From assembly GCA_934680015.1 (NCBI GenBank), contig CAKUSP010000006.1, forward strand, positions 1 through 64,000: a stretch of DNA of 64,000 nt. Reading direction: 5' to 3'. Source of the stretch: an uncultured Bacteroidales bacterium. Lineage in GTDB: Bacteria; Bacteroidota; Bacteroidia; Bacteroidales; UBA932. The notes below the pieces were generated by a model, which was not told where the DNA came from, ran no database searches, and worked only from the letters and a program-made list of their open reading frames with translations. The stretch's first letter is position 1. Each line of letters starts with the position of its first letter. Positions 16,775-26,548 of the stretch are shown here, piece after piece. A program made the position numbers and the translations under genes.

Positions 16775-18177
16775 TTTCTATGACCTTTTTCTAACCAGTA
16801 GTTTTCGATTTCTTCGAGTGTTTTTCCCGTTGTGTCAGGAATTACCTTCCACATTATAAGCATATAAGGGATGCACATGAATGCGAAAATGAAGAATGTG
16901 CCTGCTTGGCTCCAACCCAGAAGTACTGGGGTGAGTTGGCCTATTAGATAGGTTCCTACCCATAGCGCGAATCCAGCTATTGACATCGCTCTACCACGAA
17001 CATCGTTAGGATAGATTTCAGATAGGAGTACAAATACCACAGCAGAAATAGAAATCGCACAGCAGAATACGTAACCTAAGAAGAAAGTAAGCATAAATCC
17101 ATTCCCGAGTCCGAGTTTTGATCCAGCAGCGAAGTATGTGCCTATGGCTAGAAGGCATATAATCATGCCACTTACTCCCCAATAGATTAATTTCTTTCGC
17201 CCTACCTTATCGATTATGAATACGGCTAAGATAGTAGTTACCATATTTACTACGCCTACGAGTACTGTAGAGAACATAGGGTTGTCGAACCCGGCCTGTG
17301 AAAAGATTTTAGGACCATAGTATAGCACGGCATTTACGCCCATGAATTGGCCTAAAATGGCTATGGCACTACCAGCGAGCACGGCGATGAGAATTCCTGG
17401 TTTAAGCAGATCCTCCCATGAGCCTTTGTCGGCACCTTTTAAAGAGCTATTAGTGACATCTATTTCGTTTTGTATCTCGCTTGTGTCATTGTATATTCTA
17501 GATAGTATGGAGGTCGCTTTTTTCAAATCGCCTTTAACGATAAGCCACTTTGGACTTTCTGGAATGAAGAATATTATAAAGAAGAAAAGCAGTGCTTGGA
17601 TGGTCTCACTTCCGAGCATACCTCTCCATGCTTCTGTTTGAAACATTTTGTCCCATAGAGACATATCAGCGGATGCGGTAATAGTAGGGTCTATGTTGCT
17701 TGCTATAATCCAGTTGATTAGATATGCAAGAAGAAAGCCCATGGTTACGGCCAACTGATAAAGCGAAACCAGTGTTCCGCGGATTTTTGCCGGAGATACT
17801 TCCGATATATAGATAGGGGAAACGATGGAAACGATGCCTATACCTATTCCACCGATTATTCGATATTCTACTAAGGCATTAAAATCGCCACATATTGCGC
17901 ATCCTATAGCGGAGATGCTAAATAGTGCTGCTGATATTAGCATGGTGATTTTGCGGCCAAGGTAGTCGCTCAATGAACCTGCAACGAGCACACCGAATAT
18001 TGAGCCAATAAGAGCGCAACCTACATACCAACCCTCTTTTATATCAGTTAGATGGAACTGATTTTTAACAATTTCCGTTGTCCCTGATATGACTGCCGTG
18101 TCGTATCCGAATAGAATACCGCCAATGGCGGCCACTACGGCCATGAAAATCACATAACCGCTTGTCTTTTTTTGCAT
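16771..18177 (-). CDS. MFS sugar transporter, sugar-porter (XylE-like) family
   Basis: This 468-residue inner-membrane symporter or facilitator has twelve helices. Sugar-porter signatures are present: GYDTAVISGT in helix 1, YLGRKITM in loop 2-3, YISEVSPAKIRG after helix 4, PESPKWL at the end of the first half, and LSEIYPNDVRGRAMS in the second half. It probably takes a monosaccharide released by periplasmic enzymes into the cytoplasm; the sugar cannot be told. It lies between the DUF4434 and DUF5009 genes with short spacing. Confidence 0.9.
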   Translation of the reverse strand: MQKKTSGYVIFMAVVAAIGGILFGYDTAVISGTTEIVKNQFHLTDIKEGWYVGCALIGSIFGVLVAGSLSDYLGRKITMLISAALFSISAIGCAICGDFNALVEYRIIGGIGIGIVSIVSPIYISEVSPAKIRGTLVSLYQLAVTMGFLLAYLINWIIASNIDPTITASADMSLWDKMFQTEAWRGMLGSETIQALLFFFIIFFIPESPKWLIVKGDLKKATSILSRIYNDTSEIQNEIDVTNSSLKGADKGSWEDLLKPGILIAVLAGSAIAILGQFMGVNAVLYYGPKIFSQAGFDNPMFSTVLVGVVNMVTTILAVFIIDKVGRKKLIYWGVSGMIICLLAIGTYFAAGSKLGLGNGFMLTFFLGYVFCCAISISAVVFVLLSEIYPNDVRGRAMSIAGFALWVGTYLIGQLTPVLLGWSQAGTFFIFAFMCIPYMLIMWKVIPDTTGKTLEEIENYWLEKGHRK

Positions 18178-18183
18178 AATCTT

Positions 18184-19257
18184 TTATTTTATGTTAAAGT
18201 AATCCTTGTATCTGTCGTATAAATGCCCGGCCTGTAGATATGCCGATTGAGGGCTCATGAAATGGCTGAATTCGAAAGTGATACCTTTATCGTATCCACA
18301 TCTGGCAGCGGCTTCGAGTTTCATACGAAGTTTGTCGAATTTGATAGGGAAGAACTTGATAGGCATGTCGCGGTCGAAAGTTTCTGCATTAGTCCAGCAT
18401 TGCATTCCGTATCTATCTGCCAATTTTTTGTTTACACTAAAGAATGCGTCGAGTTCATCGTAGTCGATGTGACCATCTTGGAATGCACATGCATCTACTA
18501 CTTCGTGGATACCAGAGAAAATCTCATTCCATTCTTCTTCGTGTTTCTGAACGGAAACGGCCTCCGCTTTGGAAAGTGTACCTCCAGCAGCAGATACCGC
18601 CTTTTTTCCATCTATCCATGGAGAGATGAATGTAGGGAGGTTGTTGGAGATGTCCTTACACATTTTTCCCATTGTGTAGAAGCATTCTACAGCACCTTTT
18701 GTGGCGCGAGATATTTCTGTAGAGATGTACCAGCCTTGGAAACTCTTATGATGTCCGTAATGTTCCCATACTTCATCGATTACGAATTTATTAGCTTCTA
18801 CTTCTGCCATCATATCCCCTGTGTCCCAATATTTTCCTGTATCATAAAGTCCGAAATAGAACTTTAGGTCATATTTATCAGCAAGAGTGAGGAATAGTTC
18901 GAGAAGATCCATAGAAGGCATGTAGCAGCCTTTATTCAGCAAGTATTTGCTCGGCCAAGTAATGAATTTTCTATAACCGCTTCTTATCATTATGACTGTG
19001 TCGATTCCTATAGCCTTCATATATTGAAAGTCTATTTCCCACTCTTTCGGGCCCCAGTTCTGATGAGGAATATCGTGGGAAATCTCATCAAGGAAGGTTC
19101 CAGTGATTCTCAAAGCATTACCTTTAGGTACGATAAGTCCATCAGAGTTAGTGCCTGTGAATGTTTTTTTCTCCGAACAACTTGAAAGGAGTGGGGCGCA
19201 TGCTGCTGCCGTCGTGGCTGCTGCCGCTGTTTTAAGAAATGTTCTACGATTTGTCAT
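18184..19257 (-). CDS. DUF4434 TIM-barrel protein with Tat-type signal
   Basis: This 357-residue protein starts with a twin-arginine-like signal (NRRTFLK) followed by an alanine-rich stretch and a lipobox (LLSSC), so it is likely a Tat-exported lipoprotein. The rest matches DUF4434 proteins, which look like glycoside-hydrolase TIM barrels: ITGTFLDEISHDIPHQNWG, FYFGLYDTGKYW, HHKSFQGWYISTEIS, CAFQDGHIDYDE and ITFEFSHFMSP. Conserved acidic residues are present, but no activity is established. It is a clear paralogue of the product at 59995-61056. First gene of the leftward operon. Confidence 0.8.
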   Translation of the reverse strand: MTNRRTFLKTAAAATTAAACAPLLSSCSEKKTFTGTNSDGLIVPKGNALRITGTFLDEISHDIPHQNWGPKEWEIDFQYMKAIGIDTVIMIRSGYRKFITWPSKYLLNKGCYMPSMDLLELFLTLADKYDLKFYFGLYDTGKYWDTGDMMAEVEANKFVIDEVWEHYGHHKSFQGWYISTEISRATKGAVECFYTMGKMCKDISNNLPTFISPWIDGKKAVSAAGGTLSKAEAVSVQKHEEEWNEIFSGIHEVVDACAFQDGHIDYDELDAFFSVNKKLADRYGMQCWTNAETFDRDMPIKFFPIKFDKLRMKLEAAARCGYDKGITFEFSHFMSPQSAYLQAGHLYDRYKDYFNIK

Positions 19258-19320
19258 AATATATGTCTTAGTATTATTCGTTTATACTCTTTTTTATAAA
19301 AATGGTATTGATTTATCTTA

Positions 19321-19328
19321 CAAAAATA
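19321..19328 (-). promoter_or_regulatory. -7 box for the leftward DUF4434 operon
   Basis: TATTTTTG on the minus strand matches TAnnTTTG about 63 bases before the ATG at 19257. No convincing -33 TTTG lies at 19-21 bases, so the call rests on one element and on its position in the divergent intergenic region. Confidence 0.45.
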
Positions 19329-19400
19329 GCAAAAAACCCGAGAGAAATTGCAATTCTAAGATTTAACATTGCTAAAAGAGGTAATTTCATTGGAAAAGAT

Positions 19401-19408
19401 TACATTTG
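19401..19408 (+). promoter_or_regulatory. -7 box for the RHS locus
   Basis: TACATTTG matches TAnnTTTG 28 bases before the ATG of the RHS gene at 19437. No good -33 element was seen. Position and direction fit a promoter for the whole RHS cassette run. Confidence 0.45.
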
Positions 19409-19436
19409 CGAAGATAACCCATAAATAGTACCGACC

Positions 19437-22400
19437 ATGTTTGCCAAATACATTTTCATAGTGGCGACCCTATCGCTGCCATTAGTGCTACTGCCAGATG
19501 CTTTTTGTCAAGTACCTAATCGAGATCTTGAGGTGATGGATGTGAGTACGCCGAATCAGTGGTCATTTTATAAATACATAGAGCATCCCGTTAATTTATT
19601 CAATGGTGCTCAAGATGTCAATATCGAGTTATATACCTTAAAAGATGGTCCTATTAGCATTCCTTTAACTCTTCGCTATAACACATCTGGAATAAAGGTT
19701 AAAGAAGAAGCTTCGTGGGTGGGGCTTGGTTGGAATCTGAATGTCGGAGGGTATCGCACTGAAGTGCCAGTAGGAGGTAGTGATGGTTCAGATGAGTTAT
19801 ATGATAAATATAAAGACTCTTTTTATAGTGATACTTATTCGCAACCACTGATTTATGCCAAATACGAAATAACTCCAGAAGAATATAATGCATTAAGCTT
19901 TAAGGATAGTTATAGGATTCAACTATGCGGGAAAACTTCTCCTGATGTATTTTTCTATGCCTATCCTGGCGGAAACGGGAAATACGTGATAGACCCACAA
20001 GATGGAAAAGTATCTCTAATAAGAAGAGAGGAGGATGTGGAAATAGTCGGAAGCAGAATAACCACCCCAGAAGGAATCCGACACGAATACGATAAAGAAA
20101 AGGAGTTTATAAGCAGTAATGAAAATGGAAATGTCCTATATAAGAGTATGCCTTTGAAGCGAAGTATCTACCCTAATGGCGATGAGGTGAACTACACTTA
20201 TAGGGAGCGGATGTATGTAGACCATCAGACGAGCCAATACATATGTGGATTATTTACGCCTAATCTAAGTGGTTCTTTTGTTCAAGAATGTTCAGATAAA
20301 AGATTAGGTAGAATCAAGAATACCATATCCAAATTGGAAAGCACTCTTACTGAAGTTAACACCCCTTGCTATAAAATAGTGTTTCATCTGTCTAACAGGT
20401 TAGATCATAGCGTCGCTCAAAAGCTCGACTCTATAGTCTTATGGGATAAATTAAACGGCGAAAAGATAAAAAAGTATATTTTTGAATACTCATATTTCAA
20501 GCCTAAAAAAGAAGATCAACAGACAGACAAGTTCTCTACATATAGACTTCGTCTAGATGCGGTAAAAGAACAATCCATTAGTTCTACAAAAAGCATCGGT
20601 AGGTACCAATTCAAGTATAATGAGACTCCGCTTCCTTCTAAAAATTCCTTTTCCTGTGACTTTTGGGGATATGCCAATAGTGACTCCCCTCTTACGGATT
20701 TAGATGAATCGGTACCTAATTTAGAGCCTCTTTACTGGTGGAGTAGTAATGAAGAACATAAACAGATCGTTAAGGAATCAAAACAATGGGGAAATGTCGA
20801 TAAAAGACATAATGAGGGGTATTGTGGTGCTGGAATGCTTAAAGAAATAGTATATCCGACTGGAGGAAGTACTGTATTTGAATTCGAATCTAACAGTTTC
20901 TATGACAAATTTATTCCATCCGTTGGAGATGAAATAGTAATTGGAAAAGAGAAAACAGCAACCCTGTGGGATACGAATAATAGTACTACTGATTATTCAG
21001 GACAGGTGTTTGAATTTGATAGCCCAAGAAACTTTACGATTAGTTATAGACTGAAAAGAGGCAGCGTATCTTGGTTGGAATTAATAAACAGCAAGATAAA
21101 CTTACAGACTGGAATAATGAGTGAAAACTCCCATGAGGAAGTTATTTATGATTTTAGTTCCGATTGTGAAAAAGCTTTTTACTCTTCTACACCTACCGAC
21201 GAATTATTTGGAGAATTGCATGTTCGTATTCCTCAAGGAATGAGTGCTGTAAGTCTGTTCCTGCCTGACGATATAGGAAACGACAAAGAAGCCAGACTTG
21301 ATGTTATCATCAAATATATAGATCGAAACGCTGACGAAGAACCATCAGTTGTGCGAACATCTCGCGGAGCAGGAATGCGAGTAAAAAGTATTTCTCATAA
21401 AGATAAAGATGGAACTATAATGCAAACCACATGTTACGAATACACAGACAAATCGAACGGAGAGTCAAGTGGTCGATTATATACTCGACCTCAATTTTGT
21501 AGAGAAATGATGAGTTATTCTGTCGTGGGTAATATAAAAAGAGACCTATTTGGTGATATTTATGATATCGTACCAAGCATCGTAACAACGATGCACGAGT
21601 ATGAGATAAATGCGGAACAAATAGGAAACAACCCTTATGGAATGCCAGAAGGTGTGGGATATGGGATAGTCCGTGAAAGCATCGATGGTATCGGAGGGTA
21701 TAAGGAGTATAAATTCAATACACTGAATTTATCTCCTATGGAAGATGAGCACGCGCAGTTTAATTATGTAGCAGATAGCCCTTTGATAGGAAAATGTGAA
21801 AGCGAAACCTATTATGACGTTAATGGAAATATCGTAGAGAGTCATAAGTATGAATATAGGCAAAAGATAGCCAAATACTTAAAGGGTATACACCTAGTCA
21901 GCGCGTATGATTGGCATGACGATGCTGTGGAAATGATTGATTCATACAATTATACATTAATGCCTAATGCTGAAAAGCCATATATGGATGGTTGTCTATG
22001 GCTATATATTTTCAATTTGAACCAAAATGAGGTCTATCTCACAAAAGAAACGATAGAGCGAGACGGCGTAATACAAACTATAGAATACGATTATGATGAA
22101 TCCATAATGCTACCGACCGTAAAAAGATATAGTCAGAGTGATGGTAGGTTTATTTCTCATCATTTCAGTTATCTAAATAATAGGGTTAAACATATTATAA
22201 ATCCCATAACGGAGGAAAGGCTGAAAAAATTCGGGCTGACTTATTTCATAAGAAGGAACAATTACGATAACAAGGGATTACTTGATGCTGTCCTTTTCCA
22301 AAACATTCAAGATGGCACTTCAGTGATAGCTTGGCAAAAGACAAAAAGCGATGCAAGAGGAAATGCGTTGGAGCTGCGACTATGGGAAAGCGAAATGAAA

Positions 22401-25400
22401 AGGTACAAGTGGGACTCTGGTGGAAGGCACATAATCGAAAAAAGCGAATTGGCGGACAGCGCGAGTAGAAATTGGCATACTACGAAGTATACTTACGACA
22501 GCAAGGGCCTTCTTGGTCGAATAGAACTGCCAAATGGGTTGATTAATGGGTTTAACTACGATGAGTTCGGACGATTACGCTCTGAATATCGGGTATATGA
22601 TGGTAATGTACATCTTGATAAATCCTATGATTATAAATTATATACTGAAATAGGGAGCGGTGGTGAGAATTACATATCGAAGTTAGATTATTTAAAACAA
22701 AATGATACTCGCGAACATAGGGTATATGTGAATGGTTTAGGATTGCCTTGTCAGGAACTCGAAGCGGACGGATATTGTGACGAGCAGGCACGAATAACTA
22801 TTCATGAATATGATGCTGCCTTGCGAGAAACTAAGGCATATCTTTCTTATGGGCTGTCTAATAATCTAATGCAAAGACGAGTTAATTCTATTAATGAACA
22901 AAAGGCTTTTTATGGAAGTGATTTCGCATATAAGGAAAACGAATATGAACCTAGTCCTTTAGGTAGGATAATAGGTGAGATAAAGGCGGGAGATGATATT
23001 CGAGAGGCTGAGGTGAAAAAACAAATAAAGTATAGAGGTAATAAATCGGAAGAAGTATTACAATTAACCAGCACATATGCTGGGACTATTCAAGTAAAAG
23101 GATATTATGCTGATTCCACTCTTTTCTGTAAGCATCTTATCGATGAAGATGGAAATGAACAGTTAGAATATAAAGATTTGATAGGGAATATAGTTTTAAA
23201 AAGACAAGTCTTAAAAAACACCGATAGCACTATTACAAATGTAGATACCTATTATGTTTATGATGATTACATGAATCTTCGTTATGTCCTCCCCCCAGAT
23301 GTCAGTGCAGAATTAAATGTAAATGAATCCTATGGGGATGCATCAGATATCGCAAAACTGTCTTATTATTATCAGTATGATGGATATGGTCGTGAAGTGA
23401 AAACGCATATTCCGGGATGTGAAGATGAAGTAAAGGCTTATGACAAAAGAGGTTTGACGATTAGTTATCAAGGGCCTCGCGAGCGGGAAGACGGGGTAAG
23501 AAGAGAATACATATATGATGGGCTTAGACGCCTTTTGGAAGAGAGAATCATCGGACGGTCGGACACTCTTTTAATGCATAAATTGTTTTACGACACGCCA
23601 ATGGATGAAACTATTCCTTTTATGCAAATTGACCCTCAATGGACTTCGCAAGAAGACTTGCTTCAAAATATGACTGGACTTCTTTCTGGAGAGTGGGTGG
23701 CGATAAATAAAGACACTTATTATTTCGCTGAACCACAGTATGTCAAGCGCTCGTATTATTATGACAAATTAGGTCAATTGGTTCAAAGCACTCAGCAGGA
23801 TTATCTGCGTGGTAGAAGTTATTACTCTTATAATTACGAGTATAATGGAAATATTTCGAGGGAGACGGAAGAACATATAATGGATAATTTTGGCATGAGA
23901 AAAACTACTGAAAAGTATTACTACCGAAATGGCCTATTAAGAGCAGAGAGCGGTTTTCTTCCAGATAATAATGTTGGACTGGGACTTTCTTATGAGTATG
24001 ACTGCTTGGGAAACCCTGTTAAGCAATATTATAGATATTGTGGTAAGTATAATATTGATTATGAGCAAACTAATACTTATAATTTACGGGGAGAATTAAC
24101 TCGAATCCAAAATCCATTTTTCGAGCAGAATATAGAGTATGGTTTCGGTGGAAGGATAAATGAAATTGGTTTTATACATAGTAGCAATGAGTATTCTCAT
24201 CAGTTTTCCTACGACGGTCTAGGGCGTCTTATTAATGCCAATAGTCCATTTTCGAATATACCTTCAGAAAAGAATTTAGAATATGACCTTGTGGGTAGGT
24301 TACAGTACATGGAAAGATATGATGGTAATAAAACGGATACGCTACGATGTCAATACTTAAATGGTAAATTACATACGATCAATAATTCTCGCTATTTTAG
24401 GTATAATGATGCCGGAGATATGACATACGACGGAAGAACAGAATATGGCATAACATATGGACTAACTGGGCTGCCGAGCAATATAGATACTGGAGGTAAC
24501 ATCGTTTATTATGATTACCTTTGGACTGGAGAAAAGGTGGCGACTATATTGTACAATACAATAGGTAAAATCTATTTAGGCTCATTCATATTGAATTGGG
24601 AAGGGGCAAACGGACATAACTTCTCGCTCGAAAGTGTGTCCATGCCAGGCGGAAGGATAATGAATGTTGATGAAAATGGTGAAATTATGTTTGTTCCTAT
24701 GATGTATTTTATAGACAATCTTGGCAGCATTCGCTCAGTCGTGAATGCCGCATCTGGAACTGAACTGAAGCATTACGATTATTATCCTTATGGACTTGAA
24801 TGGGGGTATGAACATAAAGATAATAGCGCTGAATATCGATATAAGTTCAACGGCAAAGAAGACCAAGGGATGTTCGGCGTGGATTACCTCGATTATGGAG
24901 CAAGACTCTATGACCCTTATATCGCTTCATGGACAAGTCCTGACCCATTGTCCCGCAAATACCCTAACATAAGTCCTTATGTCTTCTGTAATAACAATCC
25001 AGTCAATTTTGTGGATCCGGATGGGAAAGAATATCATATAACACGTGTAGGAAATAAAATATTGATATCTGCAACATATCGACCAGTAATTCCTGATTAT
25101 ATAAAAAACAATAAACTAAAAAGTGAGCATTGGGCACTAACGATAAAGTCTCTTAAACAGGCTATATCTTATTGGAATAAAAGGGTTGATAAATATGAGG
25201 AAAATGGAAAGACTTTTTATGTTTATTACAATCTATCCTATACTACATTGCAAACAGCTAACGATAAAAGTATTAAATACATGGTTTCTAGTGATGGTAC
25301 TTTTACTAAAAAAACCACAATGGGAAATACAAAACATAATACAGATATTGTGATAAGACAAAGTCGCGCCATCGGTGAAAATATCTCGGCACATTTAACC

Positions 25401-25592
25401 GGAGCTCACGAAATAGGTCATTCATTGGGAATGAAAGATGAAAATATAGGCATAATGTCTAAGTATAATACAGAAGAAGACCGAAACGATTATATTTCTA
25501 ATAAAAATTTGAGTAATATGATATATGGTTCTAAGGCCGTGAATGATAATTGGATAAGGCGATTAATTATTAAAATAGAAAGAAAATGGTAA
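19437..25592 (+). CDS. Secreted RHS/YD-repeat polymorphic toxin-like protein with metzincin-type tip
   Basis: The 2051-residue product has a Sec-type signal peptide (about 1-25) and the N-terminal module usual in Bacteroidetes RHS proteins (PISIPLTLRYNTSGIKVKEEA and SWVGLGWNLNVGGYR). Many YD-type repeats follow. The conserved core ends in DYLDYGARLYDPYIASW and FVDPDGK (about 1862). Beyond that point the tip of about 190 residues is unrelated to the core and contains HEIGHSLGMKD (1991-2001) and a likely Met-turn GIMS. These fit a metzincin zinc protease with Asp as third ligand, as in snapalysin-type enzymes. An interbacterial or secreted toxin is the best guess. It is translationally coupled to the next gene. 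Confidence 0.85.
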   Translation: MFAKYIFIVATLSLPLVLLPDAFCQVPNRDLEVMDVSTPNQWSFYKYIEHPVNLFNGAQDVNIELYTLKDGPISIPLTLRYNTSGIKVKEEASWVGLGWNLNVGGYRTEVPVGGSDGSDELYDKYKDSFYSDTYSQPLIYAKYEITPEEYNALSFKDSYRIQLCGKTSPDVFFYAYPGGNGKYVIDPQDGKVSLIRREEDVEIVGSRITTPEGIRHEYDKEKEFISSNENGNVLYKSMPLKRSIYPNGDEVNYTYRERMYVDHQTSQYICGLFTPNLSGSFVQECSDKRLGRIKNTISKLESTLTEVNTPCYKIVFHLSNRLDHSVAQKLDSIVLWDKLNGEKIKKYIFEYSYFKPKKEDQQTDKFSTYRLRLDAVKEQSISSTKSIGRYQFKYNETPLPSKNSFSCDFWGYANSDSPLTDLDESVPNLEPLYWWSSNEEHKQIVKESKQWGNVDKRHNEGYCGAGMLKEIVYPTGGSTVFEFESNSFYDKFIPSVGDEIVIGKEKTATLWDTNNSTTDYSGQVFEFDSPRNFTISYRLKRGSVSWLELINSKINLQTGIMSENSHEEVIYDFSSDCEKAFYSSTPTDELFGELHVRIPQGMSAVSLFLPDDIGNDKEARLDVIIKYIDRNADEEPSVVRTSRGAGMRVKSISHKDKDGTIMQTTCYEYTDKSNGESSGRLYTRPQFCREMMSYSVVGNIKRDLFGDIYDIVPSIVTTMHEYEINAEQIGNNPYGMPEGVGYGIVRESIDGIGGYKEYKFNTLNLSPMEDEHAQFNYVADSPLIGKCESETYYDVNGNIVESHKYEYRQKIAKYLKGIHLVSAYDWHDDAVEMIDSYNYTLMPNAEKPYMDGCLWLYIFNLNQNEVYLTKETIERDGVIQTIEYDYDESIMLPTVKRYSQSDGRFISHHFSYLNNRVKHIINPITEERLKKFGLTYFIRRNNYDNKGLLDAVLFQNIQDGTSVIAWQKTKSDARGNALELRLWESEMKRYKWDSGGRHIIEKSELADSASRNWHTTKYTYDSKGLLGRIELPNGLINGFNYDEFGRLRSEYRVYDGNVHLDKSYDYKLYTEIGSGGENYISKLDYLKQNDTREHRVYVNGLGLPCQELEADGYCDEQARITIHEYDAALRETKAYLSYGLSNNLMQRRVNSINEQKAFYGSDFAYKENEYEPSPLGRIIGEIKAGDDIREAEVKKQIKYRGNKSEEVLQLTSTYAGTIQVKGYYADSTLFCKHLIDEDGNEQLEYKDLIGNIVLKRQVLKNTDSTITNVDTYYVYDDYMNLRYVLPPDVSAELNVNESYGDASDIAKLSYYYQYDGYGREVKTHIPGCEDEVKAYDKRGLTISYQGPREREDGVRREYIYDGLRRLLEERIIGRSDTLLMHKLFYDTPMDETIPFMQIDPQWTSQEDLLQNMTGLLSGEWVAINKDTYYFAEPQYVKRSYYYDKLGQLVQSTQQDYLRGRSYYSYNYEYNGNISRETEEHIMDNFGMRKTTEKYYYRNGLLRAESGFLPDNNVGLGLSYEYDCLGNPVKQYYRYCGKYNIDYEQTNTYNLRGELTRIQNPFFEQNIEYGFGGRINEIGFIHSSNEYSHQFSYDGLGRLINANSPFSNIPSEKNLEYDLVGRLQYMERYDGNKTDTLRCQYLNGKLHTINNSRYFRYNDAGDMTYDGRTEYGITYGLTGLPSNIDTGGNIVYYDYLWTGEKVATILYNTIGKIYLGSFILNWEGANGHNFSLESVSMPGGRIMNVDENGEIMFVPMMYFIDNLGSIRSVVNAASGTELKHYDYYPYGLEWGYEHKDNSAEYRYKFNGKEDQGMFGVDYLDYGARLYDPYIASWTSPDPLSRKYPNISPYVFCNNNPVNFVDPDGKEYHITRVGNKILISATYRPVIPDYIKNNKLKSEHWALTIKSLKQAISYWNKRVDKYEENGKTFYVYYNLSYTTLQTANDKSIKYMVSSDGTFTKKTTMGNTKHNTDIVIRQSRAIGENISAHLTGAHEIGHSLGMKDENIGIMSKYNTEEDRNDYISNKNLSNMIYGSKAVNDNWIRRLIIKIERKW
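24609..25027 (+). repeat. 419-bp direct repeat, copy A (RHS core)
   Basis: This segment encodes the end of the RHS core, from NGHNFSLESVSMPGG to DPDGK. It recurs without gaps 1975 bases downstream. About 37 mismatches were counted by eye, near 91% identity, most of them in third codon positions. It ends exactly where the two tips diverge. Confidence 0.9.
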
Positions 25593-26548
25593 AAAAGTAT
25601 ATAGCATTTTTGATATTACTATGGCTTATAATAGGTTTATATGCGCATATCGTTATAAATGATGCTTTAACAGAGCGAGTAGATTTCATTGTACCTTCCG
25701 TTTCAAATGAAATAAATAAAGAAAAACGATTAGATATAATATGTAATTTACCTGATAGTGTTTGGTATATTGTTGATGAAAATAATGAAAAATTAAATAT
25801 AGAAATATCCCAAAATTTAAAATGGCGATTATCATATAATGAAGACTTCTGCAAGGGTATGTTTTATAGGATCAGTGAGACAGATTCGTGTATTATCTAT
25901 CATTATAGAAGATGCTTTAATATTTATCAGATGTATTGTTATTATGATTTTTTAACAAATGGGGTTGAGCCTTTAGAAGTTATCTATCCGGATTCCATGT
26001 TAGAAGAATTTACTGATGAAGTAATATTGCCATTCGATCGACTAAATCATAAATTTTTAGGATACTATAAGAAAGATCCTTGGATGATGGCAGGTATTCC
26101 TATAAATAGTGATTTTTCCAAAAACAAATATGAATTAGTTTACGCTTATATTTATATTCCTGCAAAAGCCCAATCATGCTATTATTGCTTTTCTGGTTCA
26201 ACCATAAGTGATGTAATTGAAAATAATACTTTATTTAAGGGCAATTATAATAACTATGCCGTACAAATTAATGCAGATATCGATCCATTAATCAAAGGCG
26301 AAAAAATAATTGAAAACGATGAGGGTACTATTTGCTATTATCCAGAATTAAACAATAAACCCATTATTGAAGAAATGGTGTGTGACCCATATCGACCAAA
26401 TACATATCGCGTAATAGGTACAATAAAAGGAGTAAATAAAATACATGGATTTACTCTTTATGATGATGATTCAATTTTTGTAAATGCTAATGCTTTAGTG
26501 AAAGATGCCTATCAAAGAGGTTTAATTAATACTGATTTACAAAGATGA
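25586..26548 (+). CDS. Membrane-anchored putative immunity protein for the metzincin tip
   Basis: No family is recognised. The 320-residue product has an N-terminal hydrophobic helix (KYIAFLILLWLIIGLYAHIV), most likely an uncleaved anchor with the remaining 290 residues in the periplasm. It is acidic and tyrosine/asparagine-rich, and the gene is AT-rich compared with the housekeeping genes. Its start overlaps the end of the RHS gene by seven bases and its stop overlaps the orphan cassette by four. The position directly after a variable tip is that of an immunity gene in polymorphic toxin loci; this role is inferred from context alone. Confidence 0.55.
   Translation: MVKKYIAFLILLWLIIGLYAHIVINDALTERVDFIVPSVSNEINKEKRLDIICNLPDSVWYIVDENNEKLNIEISQNLKWRLSYNEDFCKGMFYRISETDSCIIYHYRRCFNIYQMYCYYDFLTNGVEPLEVIYPDSMLEEFTDEVILPFDRLNHKFLGYYKKDPWMMAGIPINSDFSKNKYELVYAYIYIPAKAQSCYYCFSGSTISDVIENNTLFKGNYNNYAVQINADIDPLIKGEKIIENDEGTICYYPELNNKPIIEEMVCDPYRPNTYRVIGTIKGVNKIHGFTLYDDDSIFVNANALVKDAYQRGLINTDLQR

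Noticed and set aside
18247..18867. 206-codon frame on the plus strand
   Set aside because: Antisense to the DUF4434 gene, which has a clear paralogue in the window.
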